A stretch of DNA of 64,000 nt from an uncultured Flavobacteriaceae bacterium (GCA_913020295.1 CAJWAA010000005.1:56532-120531); one strand, 5' to 3'; positions 37,026 to 47,230 are shown, numbered from the stretch's first letter. Translations and numbers: made by a program. Notes: generated by a model from the letters alone, not told the origin.

Positions 37026-38219
37026 CTATAAATTATTGTAGGCTATTAGAGCTTTTTCTAAAATTTTGGCAGCACGTTTAAGTTTATTGCTTTCCAACAC
37101 AAAAGCCAATCGAACTTGATCTTTCCCCAGTTCGGAAGAGGAGTAAAATCCGGCAGCAGGGGCAAACATCACGGTTTGTCCTCGGTCTTCAAAATCGGTA
37201 AGTAGAAATTTGGAAAAGTCTTCAGCACTATCAACGGGGAGTTTGGCGATACAATAGAATGCTCCCATGGGATTGGACACTTCCACACCCTGAATTTTTT
37301 TTAGGGCTGCAATGGTGACATCTTTTCTCTTTTCATATTCTTTTTTGACACCTTCCAGGTAGGAGGAAGGAGCTGAGATAGCAGCTTCACTTGCCATTAG
37401 TGCCAGGGCAGGAGGAGATAAACGAAGGTGTGCAAATTTAAGTGCAGTAGCCATCAAAGCTTTGTTTTTGGAAATCATACATCCCACCCTTGCACCACAC
37501 AGGCTATATCGTTTAGAAACTGAATCGATCATCACAGCATATTGGCTTGCTTTTTCTGATTTTAGAACAGAGTAGTGAGGCTTTTCAGTATAAATGAATT
37601 CCCTATAGACTTCGTCAACTATGATAAAAATATCGTTTTCTACTGCGAGATCAATCAAGGATTTAACTTCTTCTTCGGTATACAGATAACCAGTTGGATT
37701 GCTAGGGTTGCATATCATTATTGCTCTGGTCTTGTCATTGATGTTCTCTTTTAATTTTTCTATAGGTGGCAATTCGAATTGGTTTTCAAAGTGAGAAACC
37801 ACAGGAACTACTTCAACACTGGATGCAGCTGCAAATCCATTATAATTGGCATAAAAAGGTTCGGGAATGATGATCTCATCCCCTGCATCACAAATTACAT
37901 TGAGGGTAAAAGATAAAGCCTCACTGGCTCCTGTAGTTACGATAATGTCATCCGGTTTTATCGAAATATCGTGATGTTGATAATATTGGCATAGTTGTGC
38001 ACGATAAGATAAAGACCCCTGAGAGGAACCGTAAGGCAGTAGATTGAAATCGTGATCCTTCACTATTTCCATGGCTTCTTTGGGTGCTTGAATATCGGGT
38101 TGCCCAATGTTAAGGTGTAAAACTTCTATTCCACGGGATTTGGCTTCATCCGCATGAACGACTAGTTTCCTGATGGGAGACGAGGGCAAATCTTGCCCTT
38201 TTTTGGAAAGTTTTGGCAT
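37026..38219 (-). CDS. Class I/II aminotransferase
   Basis: A PLP aminotransferase with 397 residues. Seen motifs are LNIGQPDIQAP near residue 35, PYGSSQGSLSYRAQL, NPSNPTGYLYTEEE, IVDEVYREF, the Schiff-base Lys in DSVSKRYSLCGARVG, and a late QVRLAFVL with the substrate-binding Arg. It resembles aspartate/aromatic-type enzymes but differs from the other two aminotransferases in this window (15643-16791 and 18767-19945). The neighbours (murB, DUF1573) do not reveal a substrate. Confidence 0.82.
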   Translation of the reverse strand: MPKLSKKGQDLPSSPIRKLVVHADEAKSRGIEVLHLNIGQPDIQAPKEAMEIVKDHDFNLLPYGSSQGSLSYRAQLCQYYQHHDISIKPDDIIVTTGASEALSFTLNVICDAGDEIIIPEPFYANYNGFAAASSVEVVPVVSHFENQFELPPIEKLKENINDKTRAIMICNPSNPTGYLYTEEEVKSLIDLAVENDIFIIVDEVYREFIYTEKPHYSVLKSEKASQYAVMIDSVSKRYSLCGARVGCMISKNKALMATALKFAHLRLSPPALALMASEAAISAPSSYLEGVKKEYEKRKDVTIAALKKIQGVEVSNPMGAFYCIAKLPVDSAEDFSKFLLTDFEDRGQTVMFAPAAGFYSSSELGKDQVRLAFVLESNKLKRAAKILEKALIAYNNL

Positions 38220-38281
38220 CCTAAAATTTGTGACTGCAAATATTCAAAAAAAAGCCCTCAATCTCAAATAAGGATTAAAAA

Positions 38282-38662
38282 TTAATTGGCCAATACGTTA
38301 CCCTTAATTTTCAACGCAATGATCGAGTTAGAAGAGACATTAGTATTTACGGTGATGGTTTTTCTGAATACTCCAACGCGATTGGTGTCATATCTTACTG
38401 TAATTTCTCCTTTCTCTCCCGGAGCAATAGGTGCCTCGGGTTTTTTGGGGATGGTACAACCGCAACTGGACCTAACCCCTTGAATTTCAAGCGGAGCATC
38501 TCCTGTATTTTCAAAGGTAAAAGTTCGAACCCCATCGCTGCCTTTGGTAATTTCACCATAATCAAAGGTTTCCGTATCAAAACTAATCATGGGGCCTGAA
38601 GCTTGAGCACTCAATAATTGAGGAGTATAAATAAATAAAATAAAAAGGATTGCTTTTTTCAT
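38282..38662 (-). CDS. DUF1573 secreted protein
   Basis: A 126-residue secreted protein common in Bacteroidetes. The signal peptide (AILFILFIYTPQLLSAQA) is cleaved around residue 22. The remainder is one immunoglobulin-like domain of the DUF1573 type: FDYGEITKGSDGVRTFTFENTGDAPL, GVRSSCGCTIPKKPEAPIAPGEKGEI and VRYDT. The CGC pair is a hallmark. Function is unknown. It is first of a likely minus-strand set with the aminotransferase and murB. Confidence 0.85.
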   Translation of the reverse strand: MKKAILFILFIYTPQLLSAQASGPMISFDTETFDYGEITKGSDGVRTFTFENTGDAPLEIQGVRSSCGCTIPKKPEAPIAPGEKGEITVRYDTNRVGVFRKTITVNTNVSSNSIIALKIKGNVLAN

Positions 38663-38745
38663 TGTTGTAAATACTATTCTATAAATTTACAACTTTAAAA
38701 AGAAAACCAAAACCGTCAGAGTTTTTATAATTTCAAAAGGGTGCT

Positions 38746-38753
38746 TACTTTTG
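38746..38753 (+). promoter_or_regulatory. Probable -7 box for valS
   Basis: TACTTTTG matches TAnnTTTG and lies 29 bases before the valS ATG. No clear -33 TTG is seen. No T-box-like leader is present. Confidence 0.45.
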
Positions 38754-38782
38754 TCGAGCATTTTAAAGGCTGACCAACACTC

Positions 38783-41404
38783 ATGCAGATTCTATCAAAG
38801 TTTGTTTCCCAAAGCGTTGAAGAAAAATGGTATTCCTATTGGATGGAGAAGGATTATTTTTCCTCCACTCCAGACGATAGAGATCCCTATACGATTGTCA
38901 TTCCCCCTCCCAATGTCACCGGAGTTTTGCATATGGGACATATGTTGAATAATACGCTACAAGACATCATCATCCGTCGTGCTAGAATGCAAGGATACAA
39001 TGCCTGTTGGGTTCCCGGTACCGACCACGCATCTATTGCTACAGAGGCAAAGGTGGTGGCTCGACTTAAAGAACAAGGCATCGAAAAATCGACATTGTCT
39101 CGTGAGGCTTTTTTAAAACACGCTTGGGACTGGACGCATGAGTATGGAGGTGTGATTCTAGATCAACTCAAAAAACTAGGTTGTTCGTGTGATTGGAATC
39201 GCACAAAATTTACCTTAGACAAGGACATGTCTACTTCAGTAACAAATACTTTTGTTAGACTCTACAATAAGGGATTAATATACAGGGGTTACCGTATGGT
39301 CAATTGGGATCCTGAGGCAAAAACCACACTTTCCGACGAGGAGGTCATTTATGAAGAACAAGACGGACAATTGTATCATATTGCCTATGCTGTAGTGGAT
39401 AGCGACGAAAAAGTAATCATAGCAACCACCCGTCCCGAAACCCTTTTGGGGGATACGGCAGTTTGTATTCACCCTGAGGACGAACGTTATGCTGCTTTAA
39501 AAGGAAAAAAGTTAATTGTTCCCATTGCCAATCGAGAGATTCCAATCATCGAAGACGAATATGTGGATATGGAATTTGGCACAGGTTGTCTTAAGGTGAC
39601 CCCTGCCCACGATTTTAATGACAAAGCCTTAGGTGAAAAACACCAATTGGAAGTCATTGATATTTTTAATGATGATGCTACATTAAACCACTATGGTTTG
39701 GAATTAGAGGGGATGGATCGTTTTGTGGCCCGAAAAAAAATAGCCAAGGCATTGGAAACGTCCGGTCAATTGGTCAAAAAGGAAAACCACCGCCACAAGG
39801 TGGGGACATCAGAACGAACCAAAGCCGTGATCGAACCTCGACTGTCGGATCAGTGGTTCCTCAAAATGGAGGGTTTGGCACAACCTGCTATAGCAGCAGT
39901 TTTGGAAAGTAAAGAAGTGAGGTTGGTACCTGAAAAGTTTAAAAACACCTATCGCCATTGGATGGAAAATATTCAAGATTGGAATATTTCCAGACAGTTG
40001 TGGTGGGGTCAGCAAATTCCTGCTTACTACTACGGCATAGACAATTCCCAATTTGTTGTTGCCAAAGACAAAGAAACTGCTCTTGAGCTGGCCAAGGCCG
40101 CCTCTGGAGACGCTACTCTAAAACCCTCTGATTTGCGTCAAGACGAAGACGTATTGGACACCTGGTTCTCTTCTTGGCTTTGGCCCATTTCGGTTTTTAA
40201 TGGGGTGCTTGAGCCTGACAATCCTGAGATCAATTATTATTATCCTACACAGGATTTGGTCACCGGTCCTGACATCTTATTTTTTTGGGTTGCTCGGATG
40301 ATCATGTCGGGATATGAATTAAGACAGGAAAAACCTTTTTCGAATGTTTATTTGACCGGATTGGTTCGAGACAAACAAGGTAGAAAAATGTCCAAACAAT
40401 TGGGTAATTCACCTGATTCTCTTGCTTTGATAGAAGAATTTGGTGCCGATGCTGTTAGAGTAGGTTTGATGCTGAGTTCTGCTGCAGGAAATGACCTTTT
40501 GTTTGATGAAAGCCTATGTCAGCAAGGCAAAAACTTTGCCAACAAAATCTGGAATGCCTACCGTTTGGTAGAGGGTTGGGAGGTGAATGAAAACCAAAAA
40601 ATGCCTGCACTCAATAAGGCCGCCATTCAATGGTACAAAAACCTCTTTCATCAGACACTGAGTGCAATAGACGATCATTACAGTAAGTATAGAATTTCTG
40701 ATGCATTGATGAGCCTTTACAAATTGATTTGGGATGATTTTTGTTCGTGGTTTTTGGAAATGGTCAAACCCAACTTCGGGGATCCCATAGACAGGGATAC
40801 ATTTGCTGAAGTAATAGTTTTGTTTGAGGACAACCTAAGGCTGCTCCATCCCTTTATGCCTTTTATAACTGAAGAAATTTGGCATTTTATCGGTGAGCGG
40901 GATACCAGGGAGGCATTGGTGGTTTCTGATTGGCCCAAGGCCCAGGCCACTGATCAATCCTGCATTGAAGATTTTGAAATGGTCAAACAAATCGTTGCGG
41001 GCATTAGAAACTTTAGAAAGGAAAAAAATATCGGATTCAAAGAACAATTGATTTTGATCTCAGAGACACAAATTCCTTACCCGGATGTGATTCAAAAACT
41101 GGCTCAGCTCGAAGCCGTTGAGAATATCGTTCGAGAAGATAACCAAGCCTTAGGGTCATTTAGAGTTGGGCAATCCGAGTTTTTTATTCCTCTAAATCAA
41201 TCATTTGACCCGGAGGAGGAACGTAAAAAACTAAGGCAAGAACTGGAATATGCCAAGGGTTTTCTGAATTCTGTTGAAAAAAAATTATCTAATGAACGTT
41301 TTGTTTCCAATGCCCCTGAAAAAATAATAGAATTAGAACGTAAAAAAGCAGCAGACGCTCAGGAGAAAATTTTACTTTTGGAAAAAAGCTTGAGCCAACT
41401 CTAA
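38783..41404 (+). CDS. valS: Valyl-tRNA synthetase
   Basis: Charges tRNA-Val with valine; a tRNA-Val gene lies at 60088. The 873 residues contain the class I HIGH-type motif [15 protein letters not shown] (about residue 45), the editing domain ([28 protein letters not shown]), the KMSKS-type motif [13 protein letters not shown] (about residue 535), the anticodon-binding domain, and a C-terminal coiled-coil arm (last 60 residues, rich in Glu and Lys). The valS stop is directly next to the psd stop, with no gap. Confidence 0.97.
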   Translation: MQILSKFVSQSVEEKWYSYWMEKDYFSSTPDDRDPYTIVIPPPNVTGVLHMGHMLNNTLQDIIIRRARMQGYNACWVPGTDHASIATEAKVVARLKEQGIEKSTLSREAFLKHAWDWTHEYGGVILDQLKKLGCSCDWNRTKFTLDKDMSTSVTNTFVRLYNKGLIYRGYRMVNWDPEAKTTLSDEEVIYEEQDGQLYHIAYAVVDSDEKVIIATTRPETLLGDTAVCIHPEDERYAALKGKKLIVPIANREIPIIEDEYVDMEFGTGCLKVTPAHDFNDKALGEKHQLEVIDIFNDDATLNHYGLELEGMDRFVARKKIAKALETSGQLVKKENHRHKVGTSERTKAVIEPRLSDQWFLKMEGLAQPAIAAVLESKEVRLVPEKFKNTYRHWMENIQDWNISRQLWWGQQIPAYYYGIDNSQFVVAKDKETALELAKAASGDATLKPSDLRQDEDVLDTWFSSWLWPISVFNGVLEPDNPEINYYYPTQDLVTGPDILFFWVARMIMSGYELRQEKPFSNVYLTGLVRDKQGRKMSKQLGNSPDSLALIEEFGADAVRVGLMLSSAAGNDLLFDESLCQQGKNFANKIWNAYRLVEGWEVNENQKMPALNKAAIQWYKNLFHQTLSAIDDHYSKYRISDALMSLYKLIWDDFCSWFLEMVKPNFGDPIDRDTFAEVIVLFEDNLRLLHPFMPFITEEIWHFIGERDTREALVVSDWPKAQATDQSCIEDFEMVKQIVAGIRNFRKEKNIGFKEQLILISETQIPYPDVIQKLAQLEAVENIVREDNQALGSFRVGQSEFFIPLNQSFDPEEERKKLRQELEYAKGFLNSVEKKLSNERFVSNAPEKIIELERKKAADAQEKILLLEKSLSQL

Positions 41405-42055
41405 TCAGACTTCGGCGATACAATCCACTCCACCTTTTACTATCTGATCTTTTAGAACATTGATCTTTGTGCCTAAGGGTAAAAACAGATCTACTCTAGA
41501 ACCAAATTTTATGAATCCAGCATCTGCACCTTGTACCGCCTGATCTCCCTCTTTGGCATAGTTTACGATTCGACGGGCAACGGCTCCTGCAATTTGCCGG
41601 TAAAGGATCTGTCCTACTGACTTGTTTTCAATCACCACGGTGGTTCTTTCATTTAACTCGGATGACTTTGGATGCCAGGCTACAATGTATTTTCCTGGAT
41701 GATATTTGCTAAAAACAACCGATCCACTAATGGCATAGCGGGTAACATGAACATTGAGGGGAGACATAAAAATAGAGACCTGCATGCGTTGGTCTTTAAA
41801 ATACTCTTTTTCGTAGACCTCCTCAACTATGACTACTTTTCCATCGACCGGTGAGAGGATGTGTTTTTCGTTGAGAGAGGTTACTCTTTCAGGATTTCTG
41901 AAAAATTGAAGCACTAATACCAAAATTACTACACTTAAGATTTGTACTGATTTTTGTATCCAAAAATGATCGATCCAATACTCCGCCAATAAGGCAATGG
42001 CCACACACAGTAAAAAAATATTAATGATGATTTTAAAACCTTCTTTATGAAACAT
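41405..42055 (-). CDS. psd: Phosphatidylserine decarboxylase
   Basis: Makes phosphatidylethanolamine by decarboxylating phosphatidylserine; the pyruvoyl cofactor arises by self-cleavage. The 216 residues have two N-terminal hydrophobic helices, PVDGKVVIVEEVYEKEYF, FMSPLNVHVTRYA, and the cleavage site Gly-Ser in FIKFGSRVDLFLP (about residue 185). It belongs to the shorter group (about 210-220 residues) found in Bacteroidetes and archaea. It overlaps cdsA by 11 bases. Confidence 0.93.
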   Translation of the reverse strand: MFHKEGFKIIINIFLLCVAIALLAEYWIDHFWIQKSVQILSVVILVLVLQFFRNPERVTSLNEKHILSPVDGKVVIVEEVYEKEYFKDQRMQVSIFMSPLNVHVTRYAISGSVVFSKYHPGKYIVAWHPKSSELNERTTVVIENKSVGQILYRQIAGAVARRIVNYAKEGDQAVQGADAGFIKFGSRVDLFLPLGTKINVLKDQIVKGGVDCIAEV

Positions 42056-42848
42056 ATTCTTTGAAATTGACTAGTAAGTAAAACCAAGGTGCTACAAAAA
42101 TAGCACTGTCCATACGATCAAAAAAACCTCCGTGTCCGGGAATCAAAGACCCGCTGTCTTTGACCTTTGCGTATCTTTTGAATTGGGATTGGATTAAATC
42201 ACCAAAGGTCGCCAAAACACTAGTTAGGAATGCCACCGTAATGTAGGATCCCACGGATTGCTCAGGATAGAAATTTTGAAAAATATAGGCCGTAATAAAA
42301 GTGAAAATGAGTCCTCCAATTAAACCTTCCCAAGTTTTTTTGGGAGATACACGAGAGAAAAGGGGATTTTTCCCCAGTTTACTCCCCACCAAATAGGCAA
42401 AAGAATTGTTAGCCCATGTCAATACAAAAAATAACAAAATGTTTTTGGGTTGAAACAGATCTGCATTTCCTCCCAACACAATGATGAAAAAGCATCCCAT
42501 ACCTATATAGAATAAGGTGAGTAGGGTTTTTGAAAGATAACCCAACTTTATGGTCTTATTGCTAAAAAGCCAATAAATCAGAAACCCATGAGCCACAAAG
42601 ACACTTAGAAGCGGGTAAATTAATTCTCCAGTGTAAATTTTTGATTGATAAAAATTATAGACCAAAAGGATCACCAGTGCAATAGGCATATAACTTTTGT
42701 GATTAACCAAACGCTGGAATTCAATCATTGCCAGACTCGAAAAGGCCAAAATCACTATAGTATAAAGCAACTGATCTAAGAAAACAGACCCTAAAATCAA
42801 GGCGACGTATAACAGTCCTGAAATTCCTCTTATGTAAAATTCCTTCAT
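42045..42848 (-). CDS. cdsA: Phosphatidate cytidylyltransferase
   Basis: Forms CDP-diacylglycerol from phosphatidate and CTP, the precursor for phosphatidylserine and thus for the psd product encoded next. The 267-residue membrane protein has about eight helices and the CDS signature near the C-terminus (SQFKRYAKVKDSGSLIPGHG followed by GFFDRMDS). It lies between the LUD gene (three-base gap) and psd (overlap), so CDP-DAG and PE synthesis genes are co-expressed. Confidence 0.94.
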   Translation of the reverse strand: MKEFYIRGISGLLYVALILGSVFLDQLLYTIVILAFSSLAMIEFQRLVNHKSYMPIALVILLVYNFYQSKIYTGELIYPLLSVFVAHGFLIYWLFSNKTIKLGYLSKTLLTLFYIGMGCFFIIVLGGNADLFQPKNILLFFVLTWANNSFAYLVGSKLGKNPLFSRVSPKKTWEGLIGGLIFTFITAYIFQNFYPEQSVGSYITVAFLTSVLATFGDLIQSQFKRYAKVKDSGSLIPGHGGFFDRMDSAIFVAPWFYLLVNFKEYVS

Positions 42849-42851
42849 GAA

Positions 42852-43445
42852 TTAATGCTCTTGAAGGACTAAATATAGGTTTTTCGCACTATTCCCATAC
42901 GATAAAAAATCATTTTCATCCTTTAAGTTTTTCACATTTAATGTGGTAATGTTGGTGGGCAGTTGATCGGCATACTTGTTTTTGAGATTGCTCATGCCTT
43001 CGCTGACATCGTTTACAAAGTTATCCAATCCGGAATATACTATAAAGAAATCCGGCAGTGATTCAAGTTTATAGTCTTTGAGTTGGTGATGGCAAATGAG
43101 CACTGTGCCCTTGTTGGCAATTAAATATTCACATCCGATAAGTAGGACCTTAAAATCATGAGTATTAAAATGATCGGCTAGTATTTTCAGTCCAAATCTT
43201 TGGGTCAGTTTGGGGTCAAAACATAGGATATCTTGAGGTGACCAATTATTTTCCTCTAATATAAGTTTGAAAAACTTGTCAGTAGATTTTACATCCTCAC
43301 TGTAGATAAATTTGCCTCCTTTTTGGGTGAACTTCTCAGCAAAAACGATTTCAACGTCGTTTTTCTCTTCAGGGAGGTATGGGCTGGAGGCCTCAAAATC
43401 TGTGTTGTTTTTTTTTCTTCCAAACAGTTTATCCCAGAGCCCCAC
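42852..43445 (-). CDS. LUD domain protein
   Basis: A 197-residue soluble protein with the LUD fold (related to LutC/YkgG). Recognisable parts are ILCFDPKLTQRFGL, VLLIGCEYLIANKGTVLICHHQLKDYKL and FFIVYSGLDNFVNDVSEGMSNL. LutC proteins act in lactate oxidation, but no lutA or lutB lies here. Instead it sits between ftsH and cdsA, an arrangement that I believe is common in flavobacteria, so its role is probably different and remains unknown. Confidence 0.75.
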   Translation of the reverse strand: MGLWDKLFGRKKNNTDFEASSPYLPEEKNDVEIVFAEKFTQKGGKFIYSEDVKSTDKFFKLILEENNWSPQDILCFDPKLTQRFGLKILADHFNTHDFKVLLIGCEYLIANKGTVLICHHQLKDYKLESLPDFFIVYSGLDNFVNDVSEGMSNLKNKYADQLPTNITTLNVKNLKDENDFLSYGNSAKNLYLVLQEH

Positions 43446-43451
43446 AATTGA

Positions 43452-45410
43452 TCAATTAACAGCTACCTGCACCCCATCTTTGCCGTCTTGTTTTTTATTG
43501 GGTTTCAAATCATAGGGTCGTTCTCCAAGGATATTCAGAAGATCATCTTTAAAAATAACCTCCTTTTCCAACAACCTTTCGGCAAGTTGCTTGAGTTTGT
43601 TTTTATTTTTTTTCAACAGATCACAAGCCCTTTTGTACTGAATTTCAATAATATCGGAAATTTCCTTGTCAATGACCTGAGCTGTTTTTTCTGAATAAGG
43701 TTTTGTAAAACTATTTTCCATCTGACCGGTTGAGTCATGATAGGTAATATTACCAAGGGTATCATTTAATCCATAAACAGAAACAATTGCTCTTGCTTGA
43801 CGTGTTACTTTTTCCAAATCACTGAGAGCTCCGGTAGAAATTTTATTAAATATTATTTTTTCGGCGGCTCTTCCGCCCAATGCAGCACACATTTCGTCAA
43901 GCATTTGTTCCGTTCGTACGATCATCCTCTCCTCTGGCAAGTACCATGCCGCACCAAGAGATTGGCCTCGAGGTACTATCGTTACTTTTACCAAAGGAGC
44001 CGCATGTTCCAGTAACCAACTAACAATCGCATGACCCGCCTCATGGAATGCAATGGTTTTCTTTTCCTCCTGAGTCACAATTTTATTTTTCTTTTCAAGA
44101 CCTCCTACAATTCGGTCTACTGCATCAAGAAAATCCTGCTTAGCCACAGACTTTTTGTTTTTTCTTGCTGCTATCAGCGCAGCTTCATTACATACATTGG
44201 CAATATCAGCTCCAGAAAAACCCGGTGTTTGTTTGGACAGAAATTCCACGTCTAGTGTTTTTGTGGTTTTTAGGGGCTTTAGGTGAACCTTGAAAATTTC
44301 ACGTCTTTCATTTAAATCTGGCAGGTCTACGTATATCTGTCTATCGAATCGACCTGCACGCATGAGTGCTTTGTCCAAGACATCAGCACGGTTAGTGGCT
44401 GCAAGAACTATAACGTTGGTGTTAGTTCCAAAACCATCCATTTCTGTAAGCAACTGGTTCAATGTATTTTCTCGCTCATCATTGGATCCAGTAAAATTAT
44501 TTTTTCCCCTTGCTCGACCAATTGCATCGATCTCATCAATAAAAATAATGGAGGGTGATTTTTCTTTGGCTTGTTTGAATAAATCTCTAACCCTGGATGC
44601 ACCAACTCCTACAAACATTTCGACAAAATCAGAGCCAGACAGGGAGAAAAAAGGAACTTTGGCTTCACCTGCTACTGCTTTAGCCAACAGTGTTTTACCT
44701 GTTCCAGGTGATCCTACAAGCAACGCTCCTTTTGGAATTTTTCCACCCAAAACGGTATATTTTTTTGGATTTTTAAGGAAATCTACAATTTCCTGAATTT
44801 CTTCCTTGGCACCCTCTAAACCGGCTACGTCTTTAAAGGTTGTTTTAACTTCGGTATTTTGATCAAAGAGTTTAGCTTTAGATTTACCGATATTAAATAT
44901 TTGACCACCCGGTCCTCCGGCCCCTCCACCGGACATTCTTCTCATTAGAAAAATCCAAACACCAATAATAATTATTATTGGAAGGAAACCAAATACCACA
45001 TCTAACCAACGATTTTCAATAGTCATGAATTCATAACGAAAAGCAATGCCCTTGTCTTCAGCCTGCTCGAGCTTACGTTGGAATAGCTCCAGATTTCCAA
45101 CCTCAAATTCATAATGAGGGCCACTTGTATTCTCTTGGCCTAAGATGTTCTTTGACTTTACATTTTTATGAATATTTTTTTCTAATCCATAGCTGTTTAG
45201 TGTGACTTTTGCTAGTTTCTGATTGACAACAATAATTTCTTCCACATCTCCCTCGTTGAGAAAACGCTCAAAATCTGAAATATTAGTTTTGCTAACTGAC
45301 TGCCAGCTATTGTCACCTCCAATCATACTCATTCCAAGAAGTATGGTGATGATAATTGCATAAACCCAATATGAGTTAAACTTCAACTTGTTCTTATTTC
45401 CTTCTTTCAT
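43452..45410 (-). CDS. ftsH: ATP-dependent zinc metalloprotease FtsH
   Basis: A membrane-bound AAA+ protease that degrades misfolded and regulatory membrane proteins. Two N-terminal helices (about residues 14-30 and 138-158) flank a periplasmic domain. Then come Walker A GSPGTGKTLLAKA, Walker B IIFIDEIDAIG, the second region of homology ATNRADVLDKALMRAGRFDRQ, and the zinc site HEAGHAIVS with the third ligand in the DLEKVT region. It has 652 residues. The C-terminus (after residue 610) is a hydrophilic coiled-coil tail. It is downstream of rsfS by six bases. Confidence 0.96.
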   Translation of the reverse strand: MKEGNKNKLKFNSYWVYAIIITILLGMSMIGGDNSWQSVSKTNISDFERFLNEGDVEEIIVVNQKLAKVTLNSYGLEKNIHKNVKSKNILGQENTSGPHYEFEVGNLELFQRKLEQAEDKGIAFRYEFMTIENRWLDVVFGFLPIIIIIGVWIFLMRRMSGGGAGGPGGQIFNIGKSKAKLFDQNTEVKTTFKDVAGLEGAKEEIQEIVDFLKNPKKYTVLGGKIPKGALLVGSPGTGKTLLAKAVAGEAKVPFFSLSGSDFVEMFVGVGASRVRDLFKQAKEKSPSIIFIDEIDAIGRARGKNNFTGSNDERENTLNQLLTEMDGFGTNTNVIVLAATNRADVLDKALMRAGRFDRQIYVDLPDLNERREIFKVHLKPLKTTKTLDVEFLSKQTPGFSGADIANVCNEAALIAARKNKKSVAKQDFLDAVDRIVGGLEKKNKIVTQEEKKTIAFHEAGHAIVSWLLEHAAPLVKVTIVPRGQSLGAAWYLPEERMIVRTEQMLDEMCAALGGRAAEKIIFNKISTGALSDLEKVTRQARAIVSVYGLNDTLGNITYHDSTGQMENSFTKPYSEKTAQVIDKEISDIIEIQYKRACDLLKKNKNKLKQLAERLLEKEVIFKDDLLNILGERPYDLKPNKKQDGKDGVQVAVN

Positions 45411-45416
45411 AATTAA

Positions 45417-45788
45417 TTAATAATTCGATGCAATTTTTGTGGTTTTAGCATCTCCCCAAAGCTCTTCTATGTTGTAGTAATCTCGAGTTTGTTTTTGAAA
45501 AACGTGAACCACTACATTTACATAGTCGATAAGAACCCACTCAGCGTTGTCGTTTCCTTCGGTGTGAAATGGTTTTTCCTTTAACTCTTTACTTACAGTT
45601 TTTTTAATTGCACTTACAATCGCGTTTACGTGAGTGTTAGAGCTACCGGTACAAACAACAAAATAGCTGCAAACCGTATTTTCAATATCTCTAAGATCCA
45701 AAAGACTTACGTCTATTCCTTTAACATTATCTATGCCCAAAACGATGTTTGAAATGAGGGCATCTTCATTGGAATTAGGTTTTGACAT
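45417..45788 (-). CDS. rsfS: Ribosomal silencing factor
   Basis: Binds ribosomal protein uL14 and blocks subunit joining when nutrients are scarce. The 123 residues show the RsfS pattern: GIDVSLLDLRDIENTVCSYFVVCTG, SNTHVNAI, and WVLIDYVNVVVHVFQKQTRDYYNIEELWGDA. It is the first gene of the rsfS-ftsH-LUD-cdsA-psd operon, with a probable promoter at 45808. Confidence 0.94.
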   Translation of the reverse strand: MSKPNSNEDALISNIVLGIDNVKGIDVSLLDLRDIENTVCSYFVVCTGSSNTHVNAIVSAIKKTVSKELKEKPFHTEGNDNAEWVLIDYVNVVVHVFQKQTRDYYNIEELWGDAKTTKIASNY

Positions 45789-45807
45789 TAAAAATTTTAG
45801 TTTTATA

Positions 45808-45815
45808 CAAATTTA
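45808..45815 (-). promoter_or_regulatory. Probable -7 box for the rsfS-ftsH operon
   Basis: The minus strand reads TAAATTTG, an exact TAnnTTTG match, 20 bases upstream of the rsfS ATG at 45788. Confidence 0.5.
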
Positions 45816-45845
45816 TTACATTTTAAATTCATAGCGTTCTAAACC

Positions 45846-46583
45846 ATGACCAATTTCAACATGATCAAACTTGATGCCACAGCTTCCTCAAACGATTGGT
45901 TGAAGAATAGGTTTTTTTCAGGAGATTGTTCAGACGGAGATGTGGTGTGGGTTAAAAATCAAACCCATGGAAGAGGGCAAATGAATAAGATTTGGCAGAG
46001 TGAACCCCAGAAAAACCTTACTTTCAGCCTTTTTAAAGTTTTTCCAAAGCTAACTGTAAAAAACGCATTTGCCATCAATTGTGCAGTCACTTTAGGTGTG
46101 GTAAAGGCATTGGGGGAAATTTATAAGATTGACTTGAAGTTGAAATGGCCTAACGACATTTTGTCAGGTGAAAATAAAATCGGTGGGATTTTGATTGAAA
46201 ACATTATCAAAAAAGACCGTTTTTCAGGTTCAATTATTGGGATTGGTATTAATATTAATCAAGAACTTTTTGAGGGACTTCCCCGAGCGAGTTCTCTATT
46301 CTTAAAAACTGGATATAAGGCAGAGATTAGCGATGTGCTTAACAGGATATTAAAACATTTAGAAATCTTTTTTAACAAGCTTTCCAATGATGATCCATCC
46401 GAATTGAAAAGGCAATACGAAGCTTTACTTTTTCAAAGAGGAAAACCCACAACTTTCAAAGACACCAATAAAAAATTTTTGGGGGTTATCAAAGGAGTTA
46501 CAGAAAGTGGTTTGTTGAAGGTACAAAAAAAATCAGGAGAGATTTTTGACTATCCTCACGGTGCAATTGAAATAATTTTCTAA
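45846..46583 (+). CDS. birA: Biotin--[acetyl-CoA-carboxylase] ligase
   Basis: Attaches biotin to the carrier domain of biotin enzymes. The 245 residues start with the catalytic domain (DATASSNDWL), and include the biotin-binding GRGQMNKIWQSEPQKNLTFS, KWPNDILSGENKIGGILIE and GIGINI. There is no N-terminal helix-turn-helix, so unlike the E. coli protein it is not a repressor. A small C-terminal SH3-like domain (GVIKGVTESGLLKV) is present. It ends against the pyrE stop. Confidence 0.94.
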   Translation: MTNFNMIKLDATASSNDWLKNRFFSGDCSDGDVVWVKNQTHGRGQMNKIWQSEPQKNLTFSLFKVFPKLTVKNAFAINCAVTLGVVKALGEIYKIDLKLKWPNDILSGENKIGGILIENIIKKDRFSGSIIGIGININQELFEGLPRASSLFLKTGYKAEISDVLNRILKHLEIFFNKLSNDDPSELKRQYEALLFQRGKPTTFKDTNKKFLGVIKGVTESGLLKVQKKSGEIFDYPHGAIEIIF

Positions 46584-47224
46584 GCAGGATGCCATTCTGA
46601 GGGAGAAACTCTCCACAATTTGAGTATCGATATTTCCTCTGACTTGATATAATTCGATTTTTCGGCTTCGATGATTATATGATCATAATCACTCAAAGTG
46701 TAAAGTTCAATTTTTTCATTTTTGAAATTGTCAACAGCCAAATCGAATCCGTAATCGAATAGCCCTATCATGCCTAATACCTCGACTCCTTCTTTCTTAA
46801 GAGCTCTTACAGCATTTAGACTGCTTTTTCCTGTGGAGATCAAATCTTCAATAACCAATACCTTTTTGATAGGGTCAATAAAGCCTTCGATTTGATTTTG
46901 TCTTCCATGTGATTTAGGCTCTGGCCTTACGTACATAAAAGGAGCATTGAGAACATTGGCAACCAATATGCCGATTCCAATGGCACCTGTTGCTACTCCT
47001 GCTACCACATAGTCCTTACCATAGATCTTTTGAGCTTGTTCTGCTATTTTTTGAGCTAAAAAACTTCTCGTTTCCGGATAAGAAAGGGCTATTCTGTTAT
47101 CGCAATAAATGGGAGACTTCCATCCGCTAGCCCAGACAAAGGGATTTTTAGGATTCAATTTTATTGCATTAATTTGTAGTAGGGATTTTGCAGTCTTTCG
47201 GGCTATCTCTTGATCATAAATCAT
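46580..47224 (-). CDS. pyrE: Orotate phosphoribosyltransferase
   Basis: Transfers orotate to PRPP to form OMP in pyrimidine synthesis. The 214 residues after the chosen start show ASGWKSPIYCDNRIALSYP, AGVATGAIGIGILVAN and the PRPP motif VLVIEDLISTGKSSLNAV. An in-frame ATG at 47332 would add 36 residues lacking family similarity and would run through the neighbouring Nudix gene, so ATG 47224 is preferred. A TAnnTTTG box (TACATTTG on the minus strand, 47228-47235) sits only four bases upstream, so the mRNA may be nearly leaderless. Confidence 0.94.
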   Translation of the reverse strand: MIYDQEIARKTAKSLLQINAIKLNPKNPFVWASGWKSPIYCDNRIALSYPETRSFLAQKIAEQAQKIYGKDYVVAGVATGAIGIGILVANVLNAPFMYVRPEPKSHGRQNQIEGFIDPIKKVLVIEDLISTGKSSLNAVRALKKEGVEVLGMIGLFDYGFDLAVDNFKNEKIELYTLSDYDHIIIEAEKSNYIKSEEISILKLWRVSPSEWHPA

Positions 47225-47230
47225 ACACAA

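Noticed and set aside
38230..38282. T-rich tract downstream of DUF1573 on the minus strand as a terminator
   Set aside because: Only a 3-4 bp stem precedes the run of T's; the downstream aminotransferase gene follows closely and may simply be co-transcribed.
38754..38782. T-box or valine leader before valS
   Set aside because: The leader is only about 25 bases long after the predicted start and contains no peptide frame or conserved T-box sequence.
44290..44796. 168-codon plus-strand frame inside ftsH
   Set aside because: Antisense shadow of the conserved AAA domain; composition is Ser/Leu-rich and matches no protein type.
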